NCBI GenBank assembly: GCA_016190485.1
Contig: JACPQN010000133.1
Coordinates: 1 to 37,672 of the forward strand
Reading direction: 5' to 3'
DNA from: Chloroflexota bacterium
GTDB lineage: Bacteria > Chloroflexota > Dehalococcoidia > SHYD01
Length of the DNA stretch: 37,672 nucleotides
Below the pieces are notes generated by a model, which made no database searches, was not told the DNA's origin, and worked only from the letters and a program-made list of their open reading frames with translations. Positions 6,862-14,995 of the stretch are shown here, piece after piece. A program made the position numbers and the translations under genes. How positions within the stretch are numbered: position 1 is the stretch's first letter; the number at the start of each line of letters is the position of its first letter.

Positions 6862-8176
6862 GCACCCCCTTCGGGCCTGTGCCGTGACGGGCCGCGGCGG
6901 CCTCCCGCTGGAAGGCGTCCGCATCCTGGACCTGACCCAGATGCTGGCGGGGCCTTATGCCACCCGGCTGCTGGCGGACCTGGGTGCAGAGATGATCAAG
7001 ATCGAGTCCCGCCAGCGCTACGACCTGACCCGGGGGCCCGTCGGCGGCGACCGAGTATCCCGAGCTTATCCTAATGACGATCCCGGCGAGCACCCGTGGA
7101 ACCGCTCCCACTTCTTCAACGAGCTCAACCGCAACAAGCTGGGCATCACCCTGTCCCTCACGCACCCCAGGGGCGTGGAGCTGTTCAAGGCCCTTGTCCG
7201 GGCCAGCGACGCCGTCATCGAAAACTTCAGCGCCCGGGTCATGCAGAACCTGGGCCTCTCCTATCAGGTCCTGCGAGAGGTGAAGCCCCAGATCGTCATG
7301 TGCTCCATGCCCGCCCTGGGCATGACCGGCCCGGAGAAGGATTACGTCTGCTATGGGACCACCATGGAGATGCTCTCCGGCATGACGGAGCTGATGGGCT
7401 ACTCGGATGGCGTGCCCATGATGACCGGCCTCACCTATGGGGATACCGTGGCCGGGACCCACGCGGCCTTCGCAGTAGTTGCGGCCCTGCGCCACCGCCG
7501 CCGCACCGGGGAAGGCCAGTACATTGACCTCTCCCAGTTGGAGACCATCACTCAGTACCTGGGCCCCCATATCCTGGAGTACAGCATGCAACGACGTCAG
7601 CCAGCTCGCCTGGGCAACCGCCATCCAACCATGGCACCTCACGGCATCTATCCCACCCGGGAGGAGGAACGCTGGGTCTCCGTGGCCGTGGGGAACGATG
7701 CCGAGTGGCAGGCGTTGGGCCGAGCCATGGGCAAGCCGGAACTGGCCGACGATCCTCGCTATGCCACCCTTGGAGAGCGCTATCAGCGCCAGAATGAGAT
7801 CGACCCCATCATCGCCGCGTGGACAGCTCCGCAGAGCGCCTACCAGGTGCAGGAGACCCTCCAGCAGAGCGGCGTGGCCGCCGGCGTGGTTGCCACCATG
7901 GAGACCGCCTGCACCCAGGACCCGCATCTGGCCGCCAGAGACTACTTCCAGACGGTCACCCATCCGGAGGCGGGGACGCATCTGGCACCCTCTGCACCCT
8001 GGAAGCTGGAAGGATACCGGCTCCCCATCCGGAAGCCCGCTCCCCTGCTGGGAGAGGACAACCAGTGGGTGCTGGGCGATATCCTGGGCCTGACGCTTGC
8101 CGAGCTGCGAGAGCTGGAAGAGGCAGGCGTGGTTGGCGCTCTGCCAGCCGAGCTTGCAGCGGCCCCCAAGCCCTAG
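6854..8176 (+). CDS. CaiB/BaiF family CoA-transferase (copy 2)
   Basis: A class III CoA-transferase of up to 440 residues. Motifs: VRILDLTQMLAGPYATRLLA (22-41), LNRNKLGITL (91-100), ENFSARVMQNLGLSY, GPEKDY, and LTYGDTVAGTHAAF with D197 as the expected catalytic aspartate. TGEGQYIDLSQLET closes the core. The TTG at 6854 overlaps the preceding gene by eight bases; a GTG at 6884 would give a 430-residue protein starting just before the conserved LPLEGVRIL, so the start is uncertain. Adjacent, unequal CaiB-type genes often form heterodimers, as in succinyl-CoA:benzylsuccinate CoA-transferase. Together with copy 1 it probably activates the acid brought in by the downstream transporter. Confidence 0.88.
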   Translation: MYEHPLRACAVTGRGGLPLEGVRILDLTQMLAGPYATRLLADLGAEMIKIESRQRYDLTRGPVGGDRVSRAYPNDDPGEHPWNRSHFFNELNRNKLGITLSLTHPRGVELFKALVRASDAVIENFSARVMQNLGLSYQVLREVKPQIVMCSMPALGMTGPEKDYVCYGTTMEMLSGMTELMGYSDGVPMMTGLTYGDTVAGTHAAFAVVAALRHRRRTGEGQYIDLSQLETITQYLGPHILEYSMQRRQPARLGNRHPTMAPHGIYPTREEERWVSVAVGNDAEWQALGRAMGKPELADDPRYATLGERYQRQNEIDPIIAAWTAPQSAYQVQETLQQSGVAAGVVATMETACTQDPHLAARDYFQTVTHPEAGTHLAPSAPWKLEGYRLPIRKPAPLLGEDNQWVLGDILGLTLAELRELEEAGVVGALPAELAAAPKP

Positions 8177-8193
8177 CAGGGAGACAGAAGGTT

Positions 8194-9147
8194 ATGCGGG
8201 CCTACATCCTCAAGCGCATCCTGCTAGCCTTCCCCACCTTCTTTCTGGCCACCTTCCTGGTTTTCGGAGTGATTCGCATCCTGCCGGGCGACATCATCTA
8301 TACCATCCTGGAAGAGACGTTGGTCAACGTGCCGCTGTCGGACGTGGAGGCCATCAAACGTGAGTACGGGTACGACCGGCCACTGATGGAGCAGTACTTC
8401 GTTTGGATGTGGCAAGCAGCGCAGGGCGACCTGGGCACCTCCCTCAAAAGCCGCAAGCCCATCACCGAGGTGATTGCCTCTCGGCTGCCGGTGACCGTCC
8501 AGCTCGGGATGATGGCGCTGGTGCTCTCCATCGCGCTGGCCGTCCCCATTGGGGTCATCTCGGCCATTCGTCAGGACACCCCGCTGGACTATCTGCTCCG
8601 GGGGTTTGCCATCGGGGGGCTCTCCATCCCAGGTTTCTGGCTGGCCACCCTGGCGGTGGTGCTGCCGGCCATCTGGTTTCGGTATACACCACCGCTGGCC
8701 TACTCACCCATCTTTGTGAATCCCATCGAAAACCTGAAGCAGACCATCATGCCAGCGGCCATCCTGGGGCTGCTGCTGTCGGCCACGGCCATGCGGATGA
8801 CCCGCACTATGATGCTGGAGGTCATGCGCCAAGACTACATCCGCACCGCGTGGGCCAAGGGCCTCAGGGAGCGAGCGGTAATTTATCGCCACGCACTGAA
8901 GAACGCCCTCATCCCGGTGGTGACCCTGGTGGGGCTGCAGATCGCGGCGGTGTTGGGGGGCACCGTGATCATGGAGTCGGTCTTCTCGCTGCCCGGCATG
9001 GGCCGGCTACTGCTGGAGGCCATCACCTACCGGGACTACCCGGTGATCCAGGGCATTAACCTGCTGGTGGCCACGTGGGTGATCCTGGTCAACCTTGTGG
9101 TAGACGTTAGCTACGGTTTCCTGGACCCCAGGATCCGTTACACATAG
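8194..9147 (+). CDS. ABC transporter permease, DppB/OppB type
   Basis: A 317-residue inner-membrane permease of the peptide/nickel/opine importer family. It starts MRAYILKRILLAFPTFFLAT, with the first membrane helix near the N-terminus, then ILPGD and a periplasmic region to about residue 100. Five further hydrophobic segments follow. The EAA loop is WAKGLRERAVIYRHALKNAL and the end carries the family pattern SVFSLPGMGRLLLEAI. The ATG at 8194 lies 17 bases after the CoA-transferase stop; longer in-frame readings upstream fall inside that gene. It pairs with the DppC-type permease 15 bases downstream. Confidence 0.93.
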   Translation: MRAYILKRILLAFPTFFLATFLVFGVIRILPGDIIYTILEETLVNVPLSDVEAIKREYGYDRPLMEQYFVWMWQAAQGDLGTSLKSRKPITEVIASRLPVTVQLGMMALVLSIALAVPIGVISAIRQDTPLDYLLRGFAIGGLSIPGFWLATLAVVLPAIWFRYTPPLAYSPIFVNPIENLKQTIMPAAILGLLLSATAMRMTRTMMLEVMRQDYIRTAWAKGLRERAVIYRHALKNALIPVVTLVGLQIAAVLGGTVIMESVFSLPGMGRLLLEAITYRDYPVIQGINLLVATWVILVNLVVDVSYGFLDPRIRYT

Positions 9148-9162
9148 CGAAAGGCCTTACTC

Positions 9163-10107
9163 ATGGCCCAAGAAAGCAGCCCCCTCACTCCCCCCTACAC
9201 TGAGCTGGCCACGACGGCGGAGCTCCGGGGCAAGCTGGCCCGGCCCCGAAGGCTGCCCCTCTGGTTGGAACCCTACGTCTTGCTGATCACACGGAAGCCC
9301 CTGGCCGCCTTCGGCCTCGCGGTAATGGCGGTCATGACCCTGGTGGCCATCTTTGCCGAGGTGATCACGCCGTATGACCCCATCGTGATCAGCCAGCCGG
9401 ACAAGCTCCTGTCGCCCAGCTTTGCACACCCCCTGGGCACCGACCACCTCGGGAGAGACCTCTTTGCCCGGATCGTCCACGGGGCCAGGATCTCCCTTAC
9501 TATCGGTTTCGGAGTCGTGCTGCTGGGGACCATGCTGGCGGGGGTCATCGGCTGCGTTACGGGGTACGCGGGCGGGAAGCTGGATGCCATCGTACAGCGG
9601 TTTGTGGATGCTGTCATGAGTATGCCCCAGCTTATCCTGCTCCTGACCATCGTGTCGGTCATCGGCCCGGGAATCCTCAATCTGGTACTGGTCCTCAGCT
9701 TCAGAGCCGCGATCGGAGAAAGCCGAACCATCCGGAGCGCGGTCATCGGCATCAAGGAAAACCAGTACATCGAGGCGGCCAGGGCTGTGGGTTGCGATCA
9801 CCTCTACATCTTGTCTCGGTACATCCTGCCCAACATTATGGCGCCCCTCATCGTCCTGGCCAGCGTCAGCCTGGCTAGTGCCATCCTTGCCGAAGCCTCC
9901 CTCAGCTTTCTAGGGTTCGGGGTGCCCCCACCCATCCCCACCTGGGGGGGCCTGTTAAGTAGCGAAGGGAGGCGGTTCATGATGGTCGCGCCATGGATCG
10001 CGATCGCTCCCGGCGTGGCGCTCAGCCTGGTCATCTTCGGCATCAACATGCTGGGAGACGGGCTCCGGGACGTGCTGGACCCGCGGCTCAGAGGAACTCA
10101 GGGATAG
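9163..10107 (+). CDS. ABC transporter permease, DppC/OppC type
   Basis: A 314-residue partner permease. It has the long cytoplasmic N-terminus typical of DppC proteins (about 45 residues before the first helix), then HPLGTDHLGRDLFARIVHGA, the DppC signature. The EAA loop is YIEAARAVGCDHLYILSRYI, followed by LPNIMAPLIV, and the end reads LSFLGFGVPPPIPTWGGLLS. It forms the membrane channel with the preceding permease. No ATPase gene (DppD/DppF) follows in the operon, so the transporter must borrow ATPases encoded elsewhere. Confidence 0.93.
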   Translation: MAQESSPLTPPYTELATTAELRGKLARPRRLPLWLEPYVLLITRKPLAAFGLAVMAVMTLVAIFAEVITPYDPIVISQPDKLLSPSFAHPLGTDHLGRDLFARIVHGARISLTIGFGVVLLGTMLAGVIGCVTGYAGGKLDAIVQRFVDAVMSMPQLILLLTIVSVIGPGILNLVLVLSFRAAIGESRTIRSAVIGIKENQYIEAARAVGCDHLYILSRYILPNIMAPLIVLASVSLASAILAEASLSFLGFGVPPPIPTWGGLLSSEGRRFMMVAPWIAIAPGVALSLVIFGINMLGDGLRDVLDPRLRGTQG

Positions 10108-10178
10108 GCGGTCACCCGACGGCGCGGGCGACACAGTAGGAGATGAGATCAGCCCGAAAGGATAGAGAGGAGAAGCTC

Positions 10179-11864
10179 ATGAAGGCACTGTTACTGGTGA
10201 TGGCCCTGGCGCTGTTCACGGTAGCCTGCGGCGGGGCACAGACTCCCGCAGCCTCCGGCCCTGACACGTCCAAAGGGCCGAAGCGAGGTGGCGTCCTGCT
10301 GACCCACAACGTTCAGAGCGCTGCCAACACCGACCCCCAGATGGGTCAAGCCTCCCACAGCATCTGGCCCATCATCTCGGAGTACATCCTTCGTATCGAT
10401 CCGGTGACCTGGGAGGTTCTGCCGGGCGTTGCGGAGAAGTGGGAGTACTCTGCAGACGGCAAGACCCTGACCCTCACCCTGAGGAAGGGCGTGAAGTTCT
10501 TCAACAAGGCTCCGGCTAACGGGCGAGAGGTGGAGGCCAGAGACGTCGTGTACACCCTGAAGGGCATGACGGGGCAGCTCTACCCGGACCTCCCGCCGGT
10601 GCGCTTCCCGCGGCGCTCCAGCGTGGAGCAGATGGTAGACGCCGCGGCGGTGGACAAGTCCACGGTAAAGATCACCCTGTCGGAGCCCTCCTCCAGCTTC
10701 CTCATGGGGCTGGCGGAGTACCGGGGAGCCATGGTCATCCCGGAGGGCCTGCGGGAGCATTTCGGGGACCTCCAATCGCTGGCGGCACCCCACGTGGATC
10801 GCTACGTCGCGGCCGGTCCCTTTATCATGACCAAGTTTACCGACCTGGTCGAGGTCGAATACGAGCGCAATCCCGACTATTGGGAGAAGGACAAACCTTA
10901 CCTGGACAAGGTGCGAGGAGTCTGGATCCCCGATCCAGCCACCGCCATCGCGGCCTTCATCTCGGACCAGATCCACTCCATCAGCCTCACCAAGCCCGAG
11001 GATCGGGATTTCATCCTCTCTCAGCGGCCCGATACCAAGGTCACTGCCTTCCCCGGAGGCGGCAACTGGATCCACATCCACTTCAACCTCCAAAAGAAAC
11101 CCTGGGACGACGTGAGAGTGAGAAGGGCTATCGGGCTGGCGCTGGACCCTGGGGAGGTGGGCGAGACCCTGATCGGCAGGGGGAAGAAACAGCACGGTGA
11201 GCTGGAAGGCAAGCCGCTGTGGAAGTACCCATCTCCCATACCCTGGTTCTACCCAGAGGCTCTGCCGCAAGAAGAGTTGGCCAAGATGCCCCTTTTCGAG
11301 ACCCCCAAGAGCCAGAGAACTATTAGCGAGGCCAGAAGGCTCCTGGCCGATGCGGGGTTTGCCAACGGCTTCGAGTTCGAATTGCTCGGCGTGGTGTTTA
11401 GCGCCCTGGGCGGCACCTCCGACAACGTGATCATGGCCAAGAGCCAGATCGAGCGGACCCTCCCCGGTATGAAGGTCAACGTGAAGATCGTGGAGCAACC
11501 GGTCTGGCAGCGTACCGTGACCGAAGGGAAGCACGACGTCTCTTACTATGGCTATATCCACGAGTCCTCCGGGGTAGCCATGATGAAGACCCCCTACCAC
11601 TCCAAAGGTGGGCGCAACTTTGCTCGTTACAACAATCCTCGCGTCGATAAGCTCCTGGACGACGCAGCGCGGGAACTGGACCCCGCGAAGCGCAAGGCGC
11701 TCCTATACGAGGCGCAGCGCATCTCCCTGGAAGACCTGGCTTATCTGCCTACCATCCACCAGTACGGGCAGAATGGCGATCTGCCCTACGTCCAGGGGAT
11801 GCGGTACGGTGCCATCGGCGGGGCGCCAGGCACCTGGTACAAAGAGGTGTGGCTGAACAAGTAG
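10179..11864 (+). CDS. ABC transporter substrate-binding lipoprotein (family 5, peptide/nickel type)
   Basis: A 561-residue solute-binding protein. The signal peptide is lipoprotein-like: MKALLLVMALALFTVAC, with the lipid-modified Cys at residue 17 followed by GG. The mature part has the family-5 pattern: SIWPIISEYILRIDPVTWEV near the start, LTLRKGVKFFN, a long pocket domain, and RRAIGLALDPGEV in lobe two. I chose the ATG at 10179 because AGAGGAG lies six bases upstream and the lipobox is then at the right distance; an ATG at 10143 would add 12 charged residues. Last gene of the operon. The ligand need not be a peptide; with CoA-transferases beside it, a carboxylic acid or amide is as likely. 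Confidence 0.9.
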   Translation: MKALLLVMALALFTVACGGAQTPAASGPDTSKGPKRGGVLLTHNVQSAANTDPQMGQASHSIWPIISEYILRIDPVTWEVLPGVAEKWEYSADGKTLTLTLRKGVKFFNKAPANGREVEARDVVYTLKGMTGQLYPDLPPVRFPRRSSVEQMVDAAAVDKSTVKITLSEPSSSFLMGLAEYRGAMVIPEGLREHFGDLQSLAAPHVDRYVAAGPFIMTKFTDLVEVEYERNPDYWEKDKPYLDKVRGVWIPDPATAIAAFISDQIHSISLTKPEDRDFILSQRPDTKVTAFPGGGNWIHIHFNLQKKPWDDVRVRRAIGLALDPGEVGETLIGRGKKQHGELEGKPLWKYPSPIPWFYPEALPQEELAKMPLFETPKSQRTISEARRLLADAGFANGFEFELLGVVFSALGGTSDNVIMAKSQIERTLPGMKVNVKIVEQPVWQRTVTEGKHDVSYYGYIHESSGVAMMKTPYHSKGGRNFARYNNPRVDKLLDDAARELDPAKRKALLYEAQRISLEDLAYLPTIHQYGQNGDLPYVQGMRYGAIGGAPGTWYKEVWLNK

Positions 11865-11888
11865 CGACTTGACACGAGGCGCCTCGGG

Positions 11889-11908
11889 GCCGCTACGAAG
11901 GTAGCGGC
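11889..11908 (+). terminator. Hairpin at the end of the operon
   Basis: GCCGCTAC (11889-11896), loop GAAG, GTAGCGGC (11901-11908). It sits 25 bases after the binding-protein stop. There is a strong eight-pair stem but no T-run, so it is only a possible terminator or mRNA-end stabiliser. Confidence 0.45.
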
Positions 11909-11960
11909 TCCGACTCTGTGCCGTGCTCCCCGTGGGAACGGGTGGTCGAACGAACAGTAG

Positions 11961-11989
11961 GTGCAGCCGCCAGTGGGAATCGAACCCAC
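11961..11989 (-). pseudogene. tRNA 3'-end-like fragment (T-arm plus acceptor strand)
   Basis: On the minus strand the sequence reads GTGGG-TTCGATT-CCCAC, a perfect T-arm with the conserved TTCGAT loop, followed by TGGCGGC and T, as in the 3' acceptor strand and discriminator of a tRNA (threonine-like by appearance). The matching GCCGCCA 5' acceptor strand and an anticodon arm are not found at the right distance; the region that should hold them is the start of the HAD gene. It is therefore a fragment, perhaps left by site-specific integration or rearrangement. Confidence 0.5.
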
Positions 11990-11993
11990 AGAC

Positions 11994-12656
11994 ATGACCT
12001 CACCCCCCAAAGCCCTCATCGTAGACCTGGACGGCCTGCTCATCGATAGCGAGCCGCTATGGCGGGCGGTGGAGGTCCGCCTCTTCCGGGGCCTGGGCGT
12101 CCCGCTGACAGAGGAGGTGTGCCGGGAGACCATGGGCCTGCGGGTGGACGAAGCCGTGGGCTACTGGTTCGCCCGCTATCCCTGGCCAGGCCCCACCACC
12201 CAGGAGGTGCTGCGGCAGTTGCTGCTCGAGATGATCGCCACCCTGGCCACGAAGGGCCGCCTCATGCCCGGCGCCGACCGATTACTGCCCCTCATTCAGT
12301 CCCAGGGGCGCAAAACGGCCATCGCCTCCTCTTCGCCGCCAGAGTTCATCGAAGCCGCGGTGGCGCAGTTCGGCCTGGGACCCTATTTCCCGGTGCGCCA
12401 CTCCGCGGCACAGGAGCAGTACGGCAAACCGCACCCCAGCGTCTTCCTCTCGGCGGCCCGGAAGCTGGAGACACCGCCGGGGCAGTGCATCGTCTTGGAG
12501 GACTCGCCCAACGGCGTCCTGGCCGCCAAGGCCGCCCGCATGGCCTGCCTCGCGGTGCCGGACCCGGTGATGCGCACGCGCAAGGAGTTCTGCCTGGCCG
12601 ATCTTGTGCTCCCCTCCCTGGCGGACCTGACCGCGGCGGCGCTGGAGGCGCTCTAA
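11994..12656 (+). CDS. HAD-superfamily phosphatase (beta-phosphoglucomutase / HAD-IA type)
   Basis: A 220-residue HAD hydrolase. Motif I is IVDLDGLLIDSEPLW with nucleophile D11 and acid/base D13; motif II is AIASSSPPEF; the lysine motif lies in QYGKPHPSVFLSAARKL; motif IV is IVLEDSPNGVLAAKAA. The helical C1 cap between motifs I and II makes it subfamily IA, which acts on small phosphoesters such as sugar phosphates. The ATG at 11994 is preferred; an in-frame GTG at 11961 would translate the tRNA-like fragment. The MFS gene follows after 37 bases. The substrate is not predictable. Confidence 0.88.
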   Translation: MTSPPKALIVDLDGLLIDSEPLWRAVEVRLFRGLGVPLTEEVCRETMGLRVDEAVGYWFARYPWPGPTTQEVLRQLLLEMIATLATKGRLMPGADRLLPLIQSQGRKTAIASSSPPEFIEAAVAQFGLGPYFPVRHSAAQEQYGKPHPSVFLSAARKLETPPGQCIVLEDSPNGVLAAKAARMACLAVPDPVMRTRKEFCLADLVLPSLADLTAAALEAL

Positions 12657-12693
12657 GCCAGGGCGAGGGTCCGCCCGCCGCCTGGCTCTCCTG

Positions 12694-13899
12694 ATGTCGA
12701 GGCAAGTAGTACAAACGCACGAGTCGCCCGCCGCCATGATCGGCGACCGCCGGTCGGTGGCCTTCCTGGCCCTGGTGACCTTCTTCTTCTGGGCCTCCCT
12801 CTACGTCTACGTGCCCATCCTGGCCGTCTACGCCCGCTCCATGGGCGCGTCGCTGGGGATGGTGGGCATGGTAGTGGGGGCCTACGGCGTCAGCCAGTTG
12901 CTGCTGCGGATCCCCTTGGGCATCCAGTCGGACCGGCACGGGCGCAGGCTGCCCTACGTGGCCGGCGCGCTGGTGGCGGCCTCCCTGGGCGCGCTGGGCC
13001 TGGCTCTGGCGCCAGACCCCTGGGCGCTCTTTCTGGCTCGGGGGCTGACCGGCGCGGCGGCCTCGGGGTGGGTGGTCTTCTCCGTCCTCTTCGCGGCCTA
13101 TTTCCCCCAGGGCCAGGTACCCCGGGCCATGGGCCTGATCAACTTCGTCAGCGGCCTGGCGCAGATGGCCGCGACCCTGCTGGGGGGCCTGGTCGCGGAG
13201 GGGTTGGGCTGGAGGGAGACCTTCCTGATGGGTGCGGTGCTCTCCGGTCTGGGCCTGGTGTGCCTGGCGCCGGTGCGGGAGCGGCCCATGCCTCGAGGGG
13301 AAGCGCTCAGCGCCGCGCAGACCTGGCGGCTCGCGACAGCTCCGGGGCTGCTGGTGATAGCGGCCCTCTCCGGCCTCACCCAGTACACCACCTACAGCAC
13401 CACCTTCGGCTTCACCACGGTCTACGCCTCCGGCATCGGCGCGTCCAGAGCCGACCTGGGGCTGCTGACCACCCTCTTCTTCGCAGCAGTCACCGTCGGC
13501 TCCCTGGCCACCGGCCCGCTCATGGAGCGCTACAGCCCTCGAACGACCCTTGCCCTGGGCATGGCGATGCTGGGAGTCGCCACCCTGCTCACGCCCCTCA
13601 CGGGTACGCTGTGGCCCCTGGGCGTGGTGCAGCTAGTCACCGGAGTTGGCAGGGGAGTCACCCAGCCCGCGCTCATGGCCCTGGCCATCCAGGATGTGGC
13701 GCCGGCCAGGCGCGCCACCGCCATGGGGGTTTACCAGGCGCTGTACGCCATCGGCATGTTTGCCGGCCCGCCGGTCTCCGGGGCCATCGCCGAGGCGCTG
13801 GGCCTACCCAGCGTCTTCGCGATGGCCGGCTTGACCTGTCTGGTCGCCGGACTTTGGTCGCTCCTGGGCCTGCCCCAGCGGGAAGGGGCGGTGCGCTAG
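12694..13899 (+). CDS. Major facilitator superfamily transporter
   Basis: A 401-residue protein with about twelve hydrophobic segments in two halves. The MFS signature between helices 2 and 3 is present as RIPLGIQSDRHGRRLPYVAG (G-x-x-x-D-R-x-G-R-R type), typical of proton-driven efflux or sugar carriers. The second half carries GRGVTQPALMALAIQD. Two starts are possible: ATG at 12694, or ATG at 12736, the latter giving a more typical short cytoplasmic N-terminus (MIGDRRSVAFLALV). It follows the HAD gene on the same strand and ends 31 bases from the convergent oxidoreductase. The substrate is unknown; drug or metabolite export is the common role of this type. Confidence 0.88.
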   Translation: MSRQVVQTHESPAAMIGDRRSVAFLALVTFFFWASLYVYVPILAVYARSMGASLGMVGMVVGAYGVSQLLLRIPLGIQSDRHGRRLPYVAGALVAASLGALGLALAPDPWALFLARGLTGAAASGWVVFSVLFAAYFPQGQVPRAMGLINFVSGLAQMAATLLGGLVAEGLGWRETFLMGAVLSGLGLVCLAPVRERPMPRGEALSAAQTWRLATAPGLLVIAALSGLTQYTTYSTTFGFTTVYASGIGASRADLGLLTTLFFAAVTVGSLATGPLMERYSPRTTLALGMAMLGVATLLTPLTGTLWPLGVVQLVTGVGRGVTQPALMALAIQDVAPARRATAMGVYQALYAIGMFAGPPVSGAIAEALGLPSVFAMAGLTCLVAGLWSLLGLPQREGAVR

Positions 13900-13930
13900 C
13901 AAAGGTGGCCAGGGCGCACTATGAGGGGCT

Positions 13931-14893
13931 CTAAGGCACCAGGATCAGCTTGCCGAAGAACTGATTCGATTCCAGCACCCGGTGGGCTTCCGCCGCCTCT
14001 CGTAAGGGAAAGACCCGGTCGACCACCCCTCGGAGCTGCTGGCGCTCCACCACCCGCATCAGGACCGGCAGGTCCCGCTCCGGGTGCATGGTCGCCCCGA
14101 TGAGGCTCAGCTCCCGGGTCCAGAGGACGCCGAGGTGGAGCTGCACCAGATGGCCCGCGGTCACCCCGTTGGTGACCAGCCGTCCCCCCCGCTTCAGGCT
14201 GCGGAAACACTGCTCGAAGACGGACTGGCCGATGTGCTCGTAGATCAGGTCCACCCCGGCGCCGCCGGTGTTGGCCAGCACCTCTTTGCTGAACTCCGGG
14301 TGCTCCCGGTAGTTGATGCCCACGTCCGCCCCGATGGCGCGGGCCCGCTCCAGCTTGTCCTGGCTGCTGGCGGTGGTCAGCACCCGGCACCCTGCGTGCT
14401 TGGCAATCTGGATGGCGGCGCTGCCGACGCCGCTGCCCGCGGCCATCACCAGCACGTCCTCCCCAAAGGTGATCCTGGCCCGCACCACCAGGGCCTGCCA
14501 GGCGGCCGAGAAGACGGTGGGAATGGCCGCGGCCTCCTCAAACGACATCCACTCCGGCATGGGGTGCAGGCGCTCCGTGCCGGCCCGGCCGTACTCGGCG
14601 TAGGTACCCCCGACGCCCGTACCCAGCACCCGGTCGCCCTTTTTGAAGCGGCCGATGTGGGCCACGTAGCTCCCCACCTCCTCCACCTCTCCCGCCAGGT
14701 CGATACCCAGAATGTGGTGGGCGCCGTGCAGCCGCAGACCGTGAGAGCCCTCCCGCTCGAAGGCGTCCCGCCGGTTGATGGAGGCGGCGCGGATCCGCAC
14801 CAGCACCTCGTCCTGCTCGATGGCCGGCTCGGACACGTCGCCGTAGATGAATTTCTCGGCGCCGCCCTGCTCACTGAGGTAGATAGCCTTCAT
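13931..14893 (-). CDS. Zinc-independent medium-chain dehydrogenase (quinone oxidoreductase-like)
   Basis: A 320-residue MDR-family NAD(P)H oxidoreductase: an N-terminal GroES-like domain (MKAIYLSEQGGAEKFIYGDV, ILGIDLAGEVEEVG) and a Rossmann domain with VLVMAAGSGVGSAAIQIAKH, the A-x-x-G-x-G-x-x-A nucleotide motif of quinone oxidoreductases and enoyl reductases. Structural and catalytic zinc ligands of alcohol dehydrogenases are absent; the catalytic Cys/His pair is replaced around SINRRDAF. The C-terminus (FFGKLILVP) is typical. GAGGAA lies before the ATG at 14893. The gene has its own transcription unit, separated from the upstream acyl-CoA dehydrogenase by a strong terminator. Possible roles are reduction of quinones, enones or an acryloyl-type CoA ester. 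Confidence 0.87.
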   Translation of the reverse strand: MKAIYLSEQGGAEKFIYGDVSEPAIEQDEVLVRIRAASINRRDAFEREGSHGLRLHGAHHILGIDLAGEVEEVGSYVAHIGRFKKGDRVLGTGVGGTYAEYGRAGTERLHPMPEWMSFEEAAAIPTVFSAAWQALVVRARITFGEDVLVMAAGSGVGSAAIQIAKHAGCRVLTTASSQDKLERARAIGADVGINYREHPEFSKEVLANTGGAGVDLIYEHIGQSVFEQCFRSLKRGGRLVTNGVTAGHLVQLHLGVLWTRELSLIGATMHPERDLPVLMRVVERQQLRGVVDRVFPLREAAEAHRVLESNQFFGKLILVP

Positions 14894-14925
14894 AGCGTTC
14901 CTCGCACGAGATGCAGTAAAGGGGA

Positions 14926-14954
14926 AGGGCCGGACAGCGTTGCTGTCCGGCCCT
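14926..14954 (-). terminator. Intrinsic terminator after acyl-CoA dehydrogenase copy 2
   Basis: AGGGCCGGACAGC (14926-14938), loop GTT, GCTGTCCGGCCCT (14942-14954): a perfect 13-pair stem. On the minus strand it is followed by TTCCCCTTTAC. It lies 42 bases after the end of the acyl-CoA dehydrogenase and before the oxidoreductase start. Confidence 0.8.
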
Positions 14955-14995
14955 CGGTTAACGATGTTGCAGCCGGTGAAGGCCCGCGACCAGGC

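Noticed and set aside
10191-11600. Open frame of 469 codons on the minus strand
   Set aside because: It is fully inside the substrate-binding protein gene on the other strand, which has a signal peptide, lipobox and family motifs.
11961-12060. A complete tRNA gene on the minus strand
   Set aside because: A T-arm and 3' acceptor strand are present, but no 5' acceptor partner or anticodon arm fits; the needed region is the conserved start of the HAD protein.
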